The translations under genes were made by a program, and so were the position numbers. From contig NZ_NIXO01000001.1 in the NCBI RefSeq assembly GCF_002204795.1, forward strand, positions 124,001-188,000: a DNA stretch of 64,000 nt. Direction: 5' to 3'. The notes under the pieces are model-generated. The model saw only the letters and a program-made list of their open reading frames with translations. It was not told the origin of the DNA and ran no database searches. Positions 27,070 to 35,519 of this stretch are shown in pieces; position 1 is the stretch's first letter; the number at the start of each line of letters is the position of its first letter. This stretch comes from Pseudomonas sp. K2I15 (GTDB taxonomy: Bacteria; Pseudomonadota; Gammaproteobacteria; Pseudomonadales; Pseudomonadaceae).

Positions 27070-27900
27070 TCAACCGCGCCGCACATACCCCTTGCCGTAA
27101 TGCCGCTCCATGCGCGCCTGGATCAGTTCCAGCCCGATGGACATGGCCCAGTAGATAATCGCTGCCGTGGTCAGCATCTCGATATAGCGATAGCTTGAGC
27201 GGCCATAGGATTGCGCCAGGAACATCACTTCCCAGACGCCCATGACCGAGATCAGGGATGAGTCCTTGAGCATCGAGATGAACTGGTTGGTGGTGGGCGG
27301 AATAATGGTGCGCATGGCCTGGGGCAGGGTGACGTTCCAGAAGATCACGCTGTCGCGCATGCCAAGGGCCAGGGCTGCTTCCCGTTGGCCGTGGGGGACG
27401 CCGAGGATGCCGGCGCGAAAGATTTCGCTCAGGTAGGCGCCATAGTTCAGGGACAGGGCGATGATCCCCGCAGCGATAGCGCCCGGCACCACGCCCAGTT
27501 GCGGCAGGCCAAGGTAAATCAGCAGGATCTGTATCAGCAGCGGCGTGCCACGAAAGAACGAGGCGTAGAAGCTGGCGATGCCGAAGGCCACGGCGCTTTT
27601 CGACAGGCGCCCCAGTGCCGTGACAAAGCCCAGCAGTGACGAAGCCACAATCGAGCACAGGCACAGGAACAAGGTCAGCGCTGCACCTTGCAGGAAGCCG
27701 TTGGGCGCCAGGTGCAGGCCTACCAGATTGGGCAGCTTGTCGAGGATGATTGAGAACTTCAGGTCAAAGCTCAGGAAGAAACTGGCGAACAAGGCACATA
27801 GGGCTGCCCAGGTCAGGTAAAGCCGGGTCCTGAACCCAAACAGCCGTTGCACCCGCGACGTGGCCACCGTTGGTTTGGGAGGTGTCGGGAACGCTGTCAT
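27070..27900 (-). CDS. Polar amino-acid ABC transporter permease
   Basis: Inner-membrane permease of the HisM/GlnP type. The 276-residue protein has five or six hydrophobic segments and the EAA loop in the form EAALALGMRDSVIFWNVTLPQAMRTIIPP (about 184-212), then NQFISMLKDSSLISVMG. An unusually long N-terminal stretch (about 65 residues) precedes the first conserved segment. It overlaps the end of the binding-protein gene by 4 bases. No ATPase gene is nearby, so it must share one or the ATPase lies elsewhere. Confidence 0.9.
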   Translation of the reverse strand: MTAFPTPPKPTVATSRVQRLFGFRTRLYLTWAALCALFASFFLSFDLKFSIILDKLPNLVGLHLAPNGFLQGAALTLFLCLCSIVASSLLGFVTALGRLSKSAVAFGIASFYASFFRGTPLLIQILLIYLGLPQLGVVPGAIAAGIIALSLNYGAYLSEIFRAGILGVPHGQREAALALGMRDSVIFWNVTLPQAMRTIIPPTTNQFISMLKDSSLISVMGVWEVMFLAQSYGRSSYRYIEMLTTAAIIYWAMSIGLELIQARMERHYGKGYVRRG

Positions 27901-28727
27901 TGGCTGATATCAGCGCCGATCCATTTTTGCGACAGCTTGCTCAGGGTGCCGTCCTGTTTGAGCTGGGCGAAGACTTCACGCACTTTGCTGTCCCACTGGG
28001 CGTCGCCTTTTTCGATGGCCACCGCGTTCGGTTCGGAGTACAGGGGCTCACCGGCAAGCTTGAAGCGCTTGTCCTGAGTCAGCCGCGGTTGGGCAGTCAC
28101 CAGGTTGGTGAGGATCGCGTCGAGGCGAACTCCTGCGCCCAGGCCCAAATCCTGGAAGGCCACGTTATCGGTGTCGTACGGAGCGATCTGCACGTTCTCG
28201 AAGGGATACTGCAACTGAGTGTCTTCGGCGCCCTCGATCACCAGGTTTTTGTTCAGGTAGCTTTCATAGCTGGAGGCGCTGGTGAGCCCGACTTTCTTGT
28301 CGCTCAGGTCCTTGGCGCTGTGGATACGATCATCCTTGGCATTGACCACGATCACGGCCGGCGAGGCGTAGTACTGCACCGGGAAGTCGAATACTTCGGC
28401 GCGGGCCTTGCTTGGGGTCATGGAGCAAATGCAAATGTCGTAGCGCCCGCTCCAGTGGCCGGCGGCGATCACGTCCCAGGACGGCGTTTCCAGGCGCAGC
28501 TTGACCCCCAGTTTGCTCGCCACGGCCTTGGCTACGTCCACGTCGAAGCCATCGAGTTGGTTCTGGTCGTTGAGAAACGAGAACGGCGGGTAACTTTCCA
28601 TCAACACGCCCACCAGTTCTTTCTTTTGCTCAACGCGGTCCAGGGTCGCACCGCCGAACGCTTGGGTGGAGGCGGCCAGAATCGTAAGGCCCAGAGCTAG
28701 CAGCGGTTGATATTTCAAAGTCGACAC
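27897..28727 (-). CDS. Amino-acid ABC transporter periplasmic binding protein
   Basis: SBP family 3 protein of 276 residues with a signal peptide (MSTLKYQPLLALGLTILAASTQA) and the usual two-lobe pattern: GVLMESYPPFSFLNDQNQLDGFDVDVAKAVASKLG (ligand lobe 1), YDICICSMTPSKARAEVFDFPVQYY, and KKVGLTSASSYESYL. Ligand unknown; a cationic or sulfur-containing amino acid is possible because the divergent neighbour is a homocysteine S-methyltransferase. Forms an operon with the permease (ATGA overlap). Confidence 0.9.
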   Translation of the reverse strand: MSTLKYQPLLALGLTILAASTQAFGGATLDRVEQKKELVGVLMESYPPFSFLNDQNQLDGFDVDVAKAVASKLGVKLRLETPSWDVIAAGHWSGRYDICICSMTPSKARAEVFDFPVQYYASPAVIVVNAKDDRIHSAKDLSDKKVGLTSASSYESYLNKNLVIEGAEDTQLQYPFENVQIAPYDTDNVAFQDLGLGAGVRLDAILTNLVTAQPRLTQDKRFKLAGEPLYSEPNAVAIEKGDAQWDSKVREVFAQLKQDGTLSKLSQKWIGADISQ

Positions 28728-28813
28728 CTGAATAAAAAGGTTGTTATTAACCGGATGGGGCGTATTAAATAGTTATAAGAACGACTCTCATAGTGAGTTA
28801 TTTTCATAAGCTT

Positions 28814-29728
28814 ATGAGTAAAAAGCATATGGGCGCAGCAAGCACAGTAATCCTCGACGGTGGCATGGGCCGCGAACTGCAACGCCGTGGGGCGCCGTTC
28901 AGGCAGCCGGAGTGGTCGGCACTGGCCTTGAGCGAAGCTCCGCAAGCGGTGGAGGCGGTGCACACGGCGTATATTCTGGCCGGGGCGAACGTGATCACCA
29001 GCAACAGCTACGCGGTGGTGCCGTTCCATATCGGCGAAGCGCGGTTTGCCGCTGAAGGCCAGGCCCTGGCGGCGCTGGCCGGTGAGTTGGCGCGACGGGC
29101 GGTTGAAGCCTCAGGCAAGGCGGTACGGGTGGCGGGTTCAATCCCGCCGTTGTTTGGCTCCTATCGTCCGGACCTGTTTGAGGCACAGCGCGTGACGGAG
29201 TTACTGACGCCGCTGGTGCAAGGCCTGGCGCCCCATGTCGACGTCTGGTTGGCGGAAACCCAGAGTTCGATCGTTGAGGCGCGGGCCATCCGCGCCGGTC
29301 TGCCTCAGGATGGCAAGCCGTTCTGGCTGTCGTTTACCCTGAAGGATGAAGACACCGACGAAGTGCCACGCCTGCGTTCCGGCGAGCCGGTCGCCGATGC
29401 AGCCGTGGCGGCCGCCGAGTTGGGGGTAAAGGTGTTGTTGTTCAATTGCAGCCAGCCCGAAGTGATCGGTGCGGCGATTGACGCCGCGCGACAAACCTTC
29501 GAGCGCCTGGGGGTGGCGATTCATATCGGTGCCTACGCCAACGCCTTCCCGCCGCAACCCAAGGAGGCTACGGCCAACGACGGCCTGGACCCTTTGCGCG
29601 ACGATCTCGACCCGCCCGGTTACCTGCACTGGGCGGCCGATTGGCAGGCACGGGGTGCCAGCCATTTGGGCGGTTGCTGCGGGATCGGGCCGGAGCACAT
29701 CGCAGTGCTGGCCCAGAAGCTGGTTTAA
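28814..29728 (+). CDS. Homocysteine S-methyltransferase family protein
   Basis: Methyl transfer to homocysteine giving methionine, typically from S-methylmethionine or a similar donor, in the cytoplasm. The MmuM-type zinc ligands are seen: the cysteine in FNCS and the C-terminal CC in LGGCCGIGPEHI. The N terminus has LDGGMGRELQRRG. Start is uncertain: ATG 28814 (304 residues) is preferred; GTG 28793 or ATG 28829 are alternatives. A perfect CATAAG-CTTATG palindrome (28805-28816) overlaps this start. It is divergent from an amino-acid binding protein gene, which may supply the substrate. Confidence 0.88.
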   Translation: MSKKHMGAASTVILDGGMGRELQRRGAPFRQPEWSALALSEAPQAVEAVHTAYILAGANVITSNSYAVVPFHIGEARFAAEGQALAALAGELARRAVEASGKAVRVAGSIPPLFGSYRPDLFEAQRVTELLTPLVQGLAPHVDVWLAETQSSIVEARAIRAGLPQDGKPFWLSFTLKDEDTDEVPRLRSGEPVADAAVAAAELGVKVLLFNCSQPEVIGAAIDAARQTFERLGVAIHIGAYANAFPPQPKEATANDGLDPLRDDLDPPGYLHWAADWQARGASHLGGCCGIGPEHIAVLAQKLV

Positions 29729-29731
29729 GGC

Positions 29732-30412
29732 TTACAGAGCCTGGCGGCGGCACTCCGCCAGGCTTTTAAACTGCCCTGAAGCCGTCTGGTTCTCATCCGA
29801 AAACCACCGCTCAAACCCCGCCCCAATCGCCGGCCATTCCCCATCGAGGATCGAATACCACGCGGTATCGCGGTTCTGCCCCTTCACCACCATGTGCTGG
29901 CGAAACACCCCTTCAAAACTGAAGCCCAACCGCTCTGCCGCGTATTTGGAGCGAGCATTGTCGTTGTTGCACTTCCATTCCAGGCGACGGTAGCCCTGTT
30001 CGAACGAATACTTGGCCAGCAGGTACACCGCCTCAGTGCTTTTCGGCGAGCGTTGCATCGGTGCGCCGAAGGTCACGTGGCCGATTTCGATGCGGCCCTG
30101 GGCCGGCACGATCGACATCAGGCTGAGAATGCCCTGCACGTCGCCGCTGGCGCGGTCGATCACGCTGAAGAAGTACGGGTCGCTGTTGAGCGCGTGGTTG
30201 TTCAGCCAGGTATCGAAGGCGGCGCGTTCAAGGAAGGGGCCGTAAGGCAAATAGTCCCACAACTTCGGGTCGGCACCGGGGCCTTGCAGGGCTTGCCACA
30301 AGCCGTCGCCGTGGCGGGCCGGGTCGAGTTTTTCGAGGCGGATGAAGCGTCCTTCGATAACGGTGACGGTGGGCGCCGGAACACCTTTCCAATCGGCCAA
30401 TGATGTCGACAT
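29732..30412 (-). CDS. GNAT-family N-acetyltransferase (RimJ/RimL-like)
   Basis: A 226-residue acetyl-CoA-dependent acetyltransferase of the GNAT_3/RimJ type (VIEGRFIRLEKLDP...DPYFFSVIDRASGDVQGILSLM...STEAVYLLAKYSFEQGYRRLEWKCNNDNARSKYAAERLGFSFEG). The ATG at 30412 has an AAGGAG site; the frame runs on to 30475. It is the third gene of paiB-GNAT-GNAT, with a 10-base gap to the previous one. Substrate unknown. It stops 3 bases before the end of the convergent methyltransferase gene. Confidence 0.88.
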   Translation of the reverse strand: MSTSLADWKGVPAPTVTVIEGRFIRLEKLDPARHGDGLWQALQGPGADPKLWDYLPYGPFLERAAFDTWLNNHALNSDPYFFSVIDRASGDVQGILSLMSIVPAQGRIEIGHVTFGAPMQRSPKSTEAVYLLAKYSFEQGYRRLEWKCNNDNARSKYAAERLGFSFEGVFRQHMVVKGQNRDTAWYSILDGEWPAIGAGFERWFSDENQTASGQFKSLAECRRQAL

Positions 30413-30422
30413 GCAGTTCTCC

Positions 30423-30869
30423 TTAAAGACCTTTGCGAAACTGGATAAAGCCGGGGCGTTCGGCGATGCGTTCATACAGCTGAATGGCAGTGGCGTTGGT
30501 CTCGTGGGTCAGCCAGTGGACCTTGCAGCAGCCGTCCGCCTTGGCGGTGGTGTAGACGAATTCGATCAGTTTGCGGCCGACGCCGGTGCCACGCTGGGCC
30601 GGGTCCACCAGTAAGTCTTGCAGGTAGCAGGAGTTCTCGATGCTCCAGTTGGAGCGGTGGTAGATGAAGTTGACCATGCCCACGGCGTTGCCGTCCTGCC
30701 AGGCCAGGGCCGAATGGGTCGGCTCATGGGCGTCGATCAGGCGTTGCCAGGTGCTTTGGCTGACGGCGTCCGGCAGTTCGGTGTTGTAGAAGCGCAGGTA
30801 GGCCTGCCACAAGGGCAGCCAGGCGGCGTGGTCGGCGGCGGTGACCGGGCGGATTTCGATCGGGCTCAT
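30423..30869 (-). CDS. GNAT-family N-acetyltransferase
   Basis: A 148-residue single-domain GNAT. The acetyl-CoA-binding region is seen as LLVDPAQRGTGVGRKLIEFVYTTAKADGCCKVHWLTHETNATAIQLYERIAE (about 85-138), with the Q/RxxGxG/A pyrophosphate loop. It overlaps the paiB-like stop by 4 bases (ATGA), so it is co-translated. Substrate is unknown; polyamines or amino acids are common for such neighbours. Confidence 0.9.
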   Translation of the reverse strand: MSPIEIRPVTAADHAAWLPLWQAYLRFYNTELPDAVSQSTWQRLIDAHEPTHSALAWQDGNAVGMVNFIYHRSNWSIENSCYLQDLLVDPAQRGTGVGRKLIEFVYTTAKADGCCKVHWLTHETNATAIQLYERIAERPGFIQFRKGL

Positions 30870-31507
30870 GAAGGGGCTCCTTCCTTTGGGATGAATCGGG
30901 CGAGTGTTTGGTCGCGTACGTCTTCGCTTGCCGCCAGCCCGTCACGCACCCCGGCGATGTCGGCCGCGCTGCGGTTCTGGCTGAGCTTGCGTTTGCCTTC
31001 CAGGCGCTGGATCGGCAGGGCGAAACCGACGATGGCCTTGAGCATGCCGTCAATGTAGTCGGCCGGGGCGTCGCTGACTTTCCACGGCTGGGCGCGAGTG
31101 CCTTCATGGCGGTCAGTGAGGGCGCTGACCAACCGGAGCAGGCGCTCGGCGTCGGTGAACACTTCGGCGTTGCCGTAGGCGTGCACCGCCAGGTAATTCC
31201 AAGTCGGCACCACTTTGCCGTGCTCGGCCTTGGCTGGGTAAAACGCCGGGCTGATGTAGGCCTCGGCACCGGCAAAAATCACCAGTGCTTCGCTGCCGTT
31301 TTGCAGGTCTTGCCACTGGCGGTTGGCCTTGGCCATGTGGCCATAGAGCGTGCCGTTGGGGCCTTCATCGGGGTTGAGCAGCAGCGGCAGGTGGCTGGCC
31401 TGCAGGCCTTGCTCACCAAAGGTCACCAACTGCGCCAGGCGCGTGTGCTGGATCAATTGCTGGATTTCGGGCAAGTCATCGAGGGCAAAGGCGCGGGGTG
31501 TGTACAT
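30866..31507 (-). CDS. PaiB-like FMN-binding protein
   Basis: PaiB-type flavin-binding protein (FMN-binding split barrel), called a negative transcriptional regulator in the family name although the fold is flavoprotein-like. The 213-residue product from ATG 31507 begins MYTPRAFALDDLPEIQQLIQ and contains LYGHMAKANRQWQDL, EAYISPAFYP and VVPTWNYLAVHAYG, all typical of the family. A longer frame (31876) reads antisense to the MocR gene and was rejected. First gene of the paiB-GNAT-GNAT operon, divergent from the MocR regulator. Confidence 0.9.
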   Translation of the reverse strand: MYTPRAFALDDLPEIQQLIQHTRLAQLVTFGEQGLQASHLPLLLNPDEGPNGTLYGHMAKANRQWQDLQNGSEALVIFAGAEAYISPAFYPAKAEHGKVVPTWNYLAVHAYGNAEVFTDAERLLRLVSALTDRHEGTRAQPWKVSDAPADYIDGMLKAIVGFALPIQRLEGKRKLSQNRSAADIAGVRDGLAASEDVRDQTLARFIPKEGAPS

Positions 31508-31573
31508 GAAGATTTTCCTTGGCGAATGCCTGCATCCTAGGCAGGCTATTGGTTCGTTGTAAGAGCCATCTGT

Positions 31574-31590
31574 GATCCATTTTATGGGTC
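31574..31590. promoter_or_regulatory. Inverted repeat between paiB and the MocR gene
   Basis: GATCCAT-TTT-ATGGGTC pairs at six of seven positions and lies 22 bases before the MocR-family start in a 105-base divergent region. It is a candidate operator for that regulator. Confidence 0.4.
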
Positions 31591-31612
31591 CAATTTTGCC
31601 GGAGTGCCTGCG

Positions 31613-33160
31613 ATGCCCCCGATAGAGCCGCCGCTGTCGTTCAACCCGGCCGGTATAGAACTGGATCGCCGCCACGGCCTGACGCGCCAGCTTTACCAGG
31701 CGTTGCGCCAGCGGGTGCTGGACGGGCGTTTGGTCAGCGGTACCCGACTGCCGGCCAGCCGTGACCTGGCGGCGGCGTTGTCGATTTCCCGCAACAGTGT
31801 GGTGCGGGCCTACGACCAGCTGTATGCAGAAGGCTTTATCGAAGGCCGGGTGGGCGACGGCACCTATGTGGCACAACTGCCTCAGGGGCCAGGCAGCGCG
31901 AAAAAACTATCCACAAAAGTGTCCACAGGGTTATCAACAGGCTTATCCCCAGGGTTATCCACAAATTGGCTGGATTTACCTGTGGTTTCATCCAGTCGAG
32001 TTATCCACAGCCCGGCCTTGGGACGGGTGGAAAACCATCATTTGGCGCTGCCGCCGAGCGGCCCGCCACGGGCTTTTCGGGTGGGTGTACCGGCGTTTGA
32101 TCTGTTCCCTTTCGAGGTCTGGGCCAAGCTGAATGCGGCTTTCTGGCGCAAGCCGGACCTGCAGCAACTGTGCTATGGCGACCCGGCGGGGGACGAGCGC
32201 CTGCGCGGTTTGATCGCCGCCTATCTGCGCAGCTCCCGGGGCATGCAGTGCACCGCTGAGCAAATAGTGATCACCAGTGGCGCGCAGCAGGCGATTAGCC
32301 TTTGTGCACAGCTGCTGGTGGAGCCGGGAGACGGGGTGGCGGTTGAAAACCCCGGCTACCGGGCGGCAGGCCATGCGTTCGCAATTGCTGGGGCAACACT
32401 CCACGGCATCGCGGTGGACAGTGAGGGTATCGACTGCACCGAGCTCAACGCCGTCAGTGGCTGCCGCCTGACCTATGTCACGCCCTCGCATCAGTACCCG
32501 ACGGGCGTGGTCATGAGCCTGGCCCGGCGCCTGGAGTTGCTGGCGTGGGCCGAGCGCACAGGCGGCTGGATCGTCGAGGACGACTATGACGGCGAGTACC
32601 GCTACAGCGGCGCGCCCCTGGCCCCGTTAGCGGCGCTGGACCGCAGCGGGCGGGTGCTTTATGTCGGTACGTTCGGCAAAGTCGCGTTTCCGGCGTTGCG
32701 CTTGGGGTATCTGGTGTTGCCACCGGGCCTGGTACAGGCTTTTGCCCGGCGCCGGGCGGTGGATGTGCGCCATTCCGAGGTCAGCACTCAAGCGGTGATG
32801 GCCGAGTTCATGGCCGCCGGGCATTTCCAGCGCCATGTACGGCGCATGCGTCGGGCGGCGTTGAGCCGCCTGAATACGTTGTTGGCCGAATGGCCGGAGG
32901 CAGTGGCGGGTGTTGGCCGCCTGCCGGCGGTCGCGGCGGGATTACACCTGGCGGTGCCGGTAGAGGGGCTGGCGCGGGAGCAGCAACTGATCGAAAAAGC
33001 CGCAGCGGTTGGCGTCGAAATCAATGGGCTGAGCAGCTATTGGTTGCCAGGTTCCAGCACCCCGCCGGACCAACGTGCCGGCCTGGTGCTGGGTTTTGCT
33101 GCGGTGCCCGAGGCGCAAATCAGCCAGGCGCTGATGCGCTTGGGCCAGGCGTGGGAGTAG
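31613..33160 (+). CDS. MocR/PdxR-family transcriptional regulator
   Basis: GntR-type HTH fused to a fold-type I aminotransferase domain that binds PLP. From ATG 31613 (GGAG site; 515 residues) it has the HTH (about 20-92; LPASRDLAAALSISRNSVVRAYDQLYAEGFI), a linker containing the repeat-like KVSTGLSTGLSPGLST, and the aminotransferase domain (about 145-510) with the PLP lysine in GTFGKVAFPALRLGY. The linker DNA is a run of TTATCCACA-like 9-mers. Divergent from the paiB operon, which it probably controls. The last 41 bases overlap the convergent toxin-like gene. Confidence 0.9.
   Translation: MPPIEPPLSFNPAGIELDRRHGLTRQLYQALRQRVLDGRLVSGTRLPASRDLAAALSISRNSVVRAYDQLYAEGFIEGRVGDGTYVAQLPQGPGSAKKLSTKVSTGLSTGLSPGLSTNWLDLPVVSSSRVIHSPALGRVENHHLALPPSGPPRAFRVGVPAFDLFPFEVWAKLNAAFWRKPDLQQLCYGDPAGDERLRGLIAAYLRSSRGMQCTAEQIVITSGAQQAISLCAQLLVEPGDGVAVENPGYRAAGHAFAIAGATLHGIAVDSEGIDCTELNAVSGCRLTYVTPSHQYPTGVVMSLARRLELLAWAERTGGWIVEDDYDGEYRYSGAPLAPLAALDRSGRVLYVGTFGKVAFPALRLGYLVLPPGLVQAFARRRAVDVRHSEVSTQAVMAEFMAAGHFQRHVRRMRRAALSRLNTLLAEWPEAVAGVGRLPAVAAGLHLAVPVEGLAREQQLIEKAAAVGVEINGLSSYWLPGSSTPPDQRAGLVLGFAAVPEAQISQALMRLGQAWE
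31907..32009 (+). repeat. Cluster of DnaA-box-like 9-mers inside the MocR gene
   Basis: Within 103 bases and on one strand: CTATCCACA (31907), TTATCAACA (31931), TTATCCCCA (31943), TTATCCACA (31955) and TTATCCACA (32001). The last two match the DnaA consensus exactly, the others differ at one position. The first four encode the Ser/Thr/Gly-rich interdomain linker in repeated form. Confidence 0.7.
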
Positions 33161-35456
33161 CCGTCTCCGGCGGCTGGCCGGAGGCCGTGCTCAAAAATAG
33201 CGATCGGGCCAGGTGCGAGCCGATTTTGGCCCGGTAGATTTCTCGTCTAGCCTGCTCGGAGATTCCTTCACGGTCTTCGAACGCTCCGCCCAGGCGGCGT
33301 TGCTCCAGTGTTTTCAAATGCGCGGTGGTGTAGGTCTCGGCAGGCGCGGTCATTGCCTTGTAGTGAAAGTGCGCGTACCACAACACCCGGCCGGTTTTCT
33401 GTTCCCGTACTTCGTATTCCTGCATGAAGTCTTTCCTGGGGCCCTTAAGCCTGCGACGAACACCCACGGCCTGGATGGTCAGTTCGCCTTCGTTGGCGAG
33501 TAGCTCCACATGGCCGGCCGTTGGCAGGCGTTTCTTGAGCATGTCGAGCCTGATGCGCCGCCCTTCGCGGTAGAGTTTTTTGACCGCATCGTCGAGTCGT
33601 TTAGTCGCCGCGACAGAGGCGGTATTGTCGGTCTCGTTGGTGGCATTCGCGGCCTGCTCGATGGTTTTGCTGGCCTGCTCCATGGCTTGCGCCCGGCGCT
33701 CGAATTTCTCCTCGATCTCCACCGGCAACCGTTTAAGGTCGTCAGCCAGCAGTGTGGTGCGGTCGATGAAGCCCTCGACATCGTCGAGCAGCGTATTGCC
33801 GTTTCTAAGGCTGTTGGCGAGGCTCACGGTGGGCGGGTGGCTGACGGCTGGCGTCGCGGGTTGGCGTTGCACCCAGACGCCCGGGGTTTTTTCGTGGAAG
33901 GTCGCGATGACGTTATGGGTGACGGGCGCCCTGATGTCCACCAGGGCGGGGTCGTCCGCGCGGGGCTCACCGACCACCACACCTTTGAAGCGTGTTTTGA
34001 TGATCGTTTTTTTCTTGGGCGCACTGGCGGAAGCCGAGCCTTCGTCCTTGGCGTCCTGAGCGCGTTTTTCCCGCAGGGCGCTGTTCAGTTGCTTCACGGC
34101 CCGTTGTGAAAACTCCTCGATCTGCTGGCGCACTTCCTCGACGGGCTCCCTCAGTACCAAACCGGGGTATTCGTCTGGCAGGTCCAGGAGATTCTGATTG
34201 ATGACGGTGAATTGGTCGGCGAGGTTATCCAGTGCTTCAATTTGTGCGTCGAGCGTGGTCCCAGCCTGTGTTCCTTCAAGCTCGCGGGTGCTCCTGATAG
34301 CGAGTTCGGTAACATTGATAATTTCGTAGATGCTGGTGCGCGCCTCGGCCATTGCCACCCCGCCACCTTTCTTAAGGCACAGGTAGCGAGGCAGGGCGAT
34401 GCGAAAGCTTTTCAAGTCATCGAGTTCAAGCTCTGGCAGGTTTTCGCGGGACTCTGTTTCAAGCTCTGCACCCTCGGCGCCCAGTTCCCTGAGATGTTTG
34501 AAGCGTAAATGGACGTACTCGATCTGGGTGATCAGCTTCAAGGTCGTATCGGTAATGCTTCGATGGCTGAAGACTGAATTCGCATCGTTTGCCGCATTTT
34601 TTCCCATGGCATTCACCCCGCGCTGGAAATCGGTCAACAGTTCGTCGATGCCTGCTTGAGCAATGGATATCTGGTGTTTCAGATACGTGAGCATGCGCTT
34701 GGAATAGTCCGGCACCACATCAAGGATGCTTAGCGACTTGAGTTGGGCAATCGGCGTTTCGAACTCTTCCCGGCGCTTATCCAAGGCACTGATAAACGTT
34801 GCCAGCGCCGCGTCTTTGCTGGCCGGCGGTGCGGCCCTGCTGGCTTTACGGGCGGCCTCCAGAGCGACCCGGTGGCTGCGCTCCTGACTGTCGAAAATCT
34901 TCAGTTGCTCACGCAGGTCAGCGATGGTGGCGGGCTTGAGCCGCTGGCCTTTCTTCATCCGACTTCGGAAACCCGCACCGCGCAGGCGCAAGCGCGTATC
35001 GATAAACCATTGCCCGGCGCGGTTGTTGATCAGCAATGGGCCGAGGCGATCGGGTCGTGTGGCATCCACGATCATCACTGCGTCATTTTCATCCACCTGG
35101 ACCTGGAACCAGCGCTCGCCCACCGGGGCATACCAGTGATCGTTCAGCGGGTAGAGATGCTGATGCGAGCCGGGCAGGGTTTGTTGCGCGCCCAGTGCTT
35201 GGGGCTTTGCTACGTTGAAGCTCTCCAGGGTTCTTTTCAGGTTCAGCGGCTTGCGGGTCAAGGCGCCCAGGGTGTGCAGTGAGTCCTCATGCCCGGAGGG
35301 CAACTCGGACGTCTTGATGTCGGGTAGCTGAGTGGTCGGTAGCTTGCCCAGTGGCTTGGGCGGGGTGAGCGTCTCCAGCTCGGTTACCTTGGGTTTTTCA
35401 GCGTGCCCGGCAAGGCCTGGGCCTTGCCGGCTGGCCAGGTGCAGTGCCAGGGCCAT
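33120..35456 (-). CDS. C-terminal part of a dermonecrotic toxin-like (DUF6543) protein, downstream of a nonsense codon
   Basis: A 778-codon open frame in the same phase as the upstream gene (35520-37808) and separated from it by only one TAG. The codons between (RNDGETKWAWSALTDIFLNLG) read straight into MALALHLAS, so this was part of one long protein. It is charged and mostly helical (EIEEKFERRAQAMEQASKTIEQAANATNETDN), with a Lys-rich KKKTIIKTRFKGVVVGE segment and a KDFMQEYEVREQKTGRVLWYAHFHYKAMTAPAETYTTAHLKTLEQRRLG segment common in large Pseudomonas DUF6543 proteins. The ATG at 35456 lies inside a hydrophobic stretch and has no clear ribosome site. Its end overlaps the MocR gene by 41 bases. 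Confidence 0.75.
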   Translation of the reverse strand: MALALHLASRQGPGLAGHAEKPKVTELETLTPPKPLGKLPTTQLPDIKTSELPSGHEDSLHTLGALTRKPLNLKRTLESFNVAKPQALGAQQTLPGSHQHLYPLNDHWYAPVGERWFQVQVDENDAVMIVDATRPDRLGPLLINNRAGQWFIDTRLRLRGAGFRSRMKKGQRLKPATIADLREQLKIFDSQERSHRVALEAARKASRAAPPASKDAALATFISALDKRREEFETPIAQLKSLSILDVVPDYSKRMLTYLKHQISIAQAGIDELLTDFQRGVNAMGKNAANDANSVFSHRSITDTTLKLITQIEYVHLRFKHLRELGAEGAELETESRENLPELELDDLKSFRIALPRYLCLKKGGGVAMAEARTSIYEIINVTELAIRSTRELEGTQAGTTLDAQIEALDNLADQFTVINQNLLDLPDEYPGLVLREPVEEVRQQIEEFSQRAVKQLNSALREKRAQDAKDEGSASASAPKKKTIIKTRFKGVVVGEPRADDPALVDIRAPVTHNVIATFHEKTPGVWVQRQPATPAVSHPPTVSLANSLRNGNTLLDDVEGFIDRTTLLADDLKRLPVEIEEKFERRAQAMEQASKTIEQAANATNETDNTASVAATKRLDDAVKKLYREGRRIRLDMLKKRLPTAGHVELLANEGELTIQAVGVRRRLKGPRKDFMQEYEVREQKTGRVLWYAHFHYKAMTAPAETYTTAHLKTLEQRRLGGAFEDREGISEQARREIYRAKIGSHLARSLFLSTASGQPPETATPTPGPSASAPG

Positions 35457-35519
35457 GCCCAGGTTGAGAAAAATATCGGTCAGGGCTGACCAGGCCCACT
35501 TGGTTTCGCCGTCGTTGCG

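Noticed and set aside
31907..32009. A chromosomal or plasmid replication origin
   Set aside because: DnaA-box-like 9-mers are present, but there is no AT-rich unwinding element and no dnaA, dnaN, rpmH or rep gene; the region is coding.
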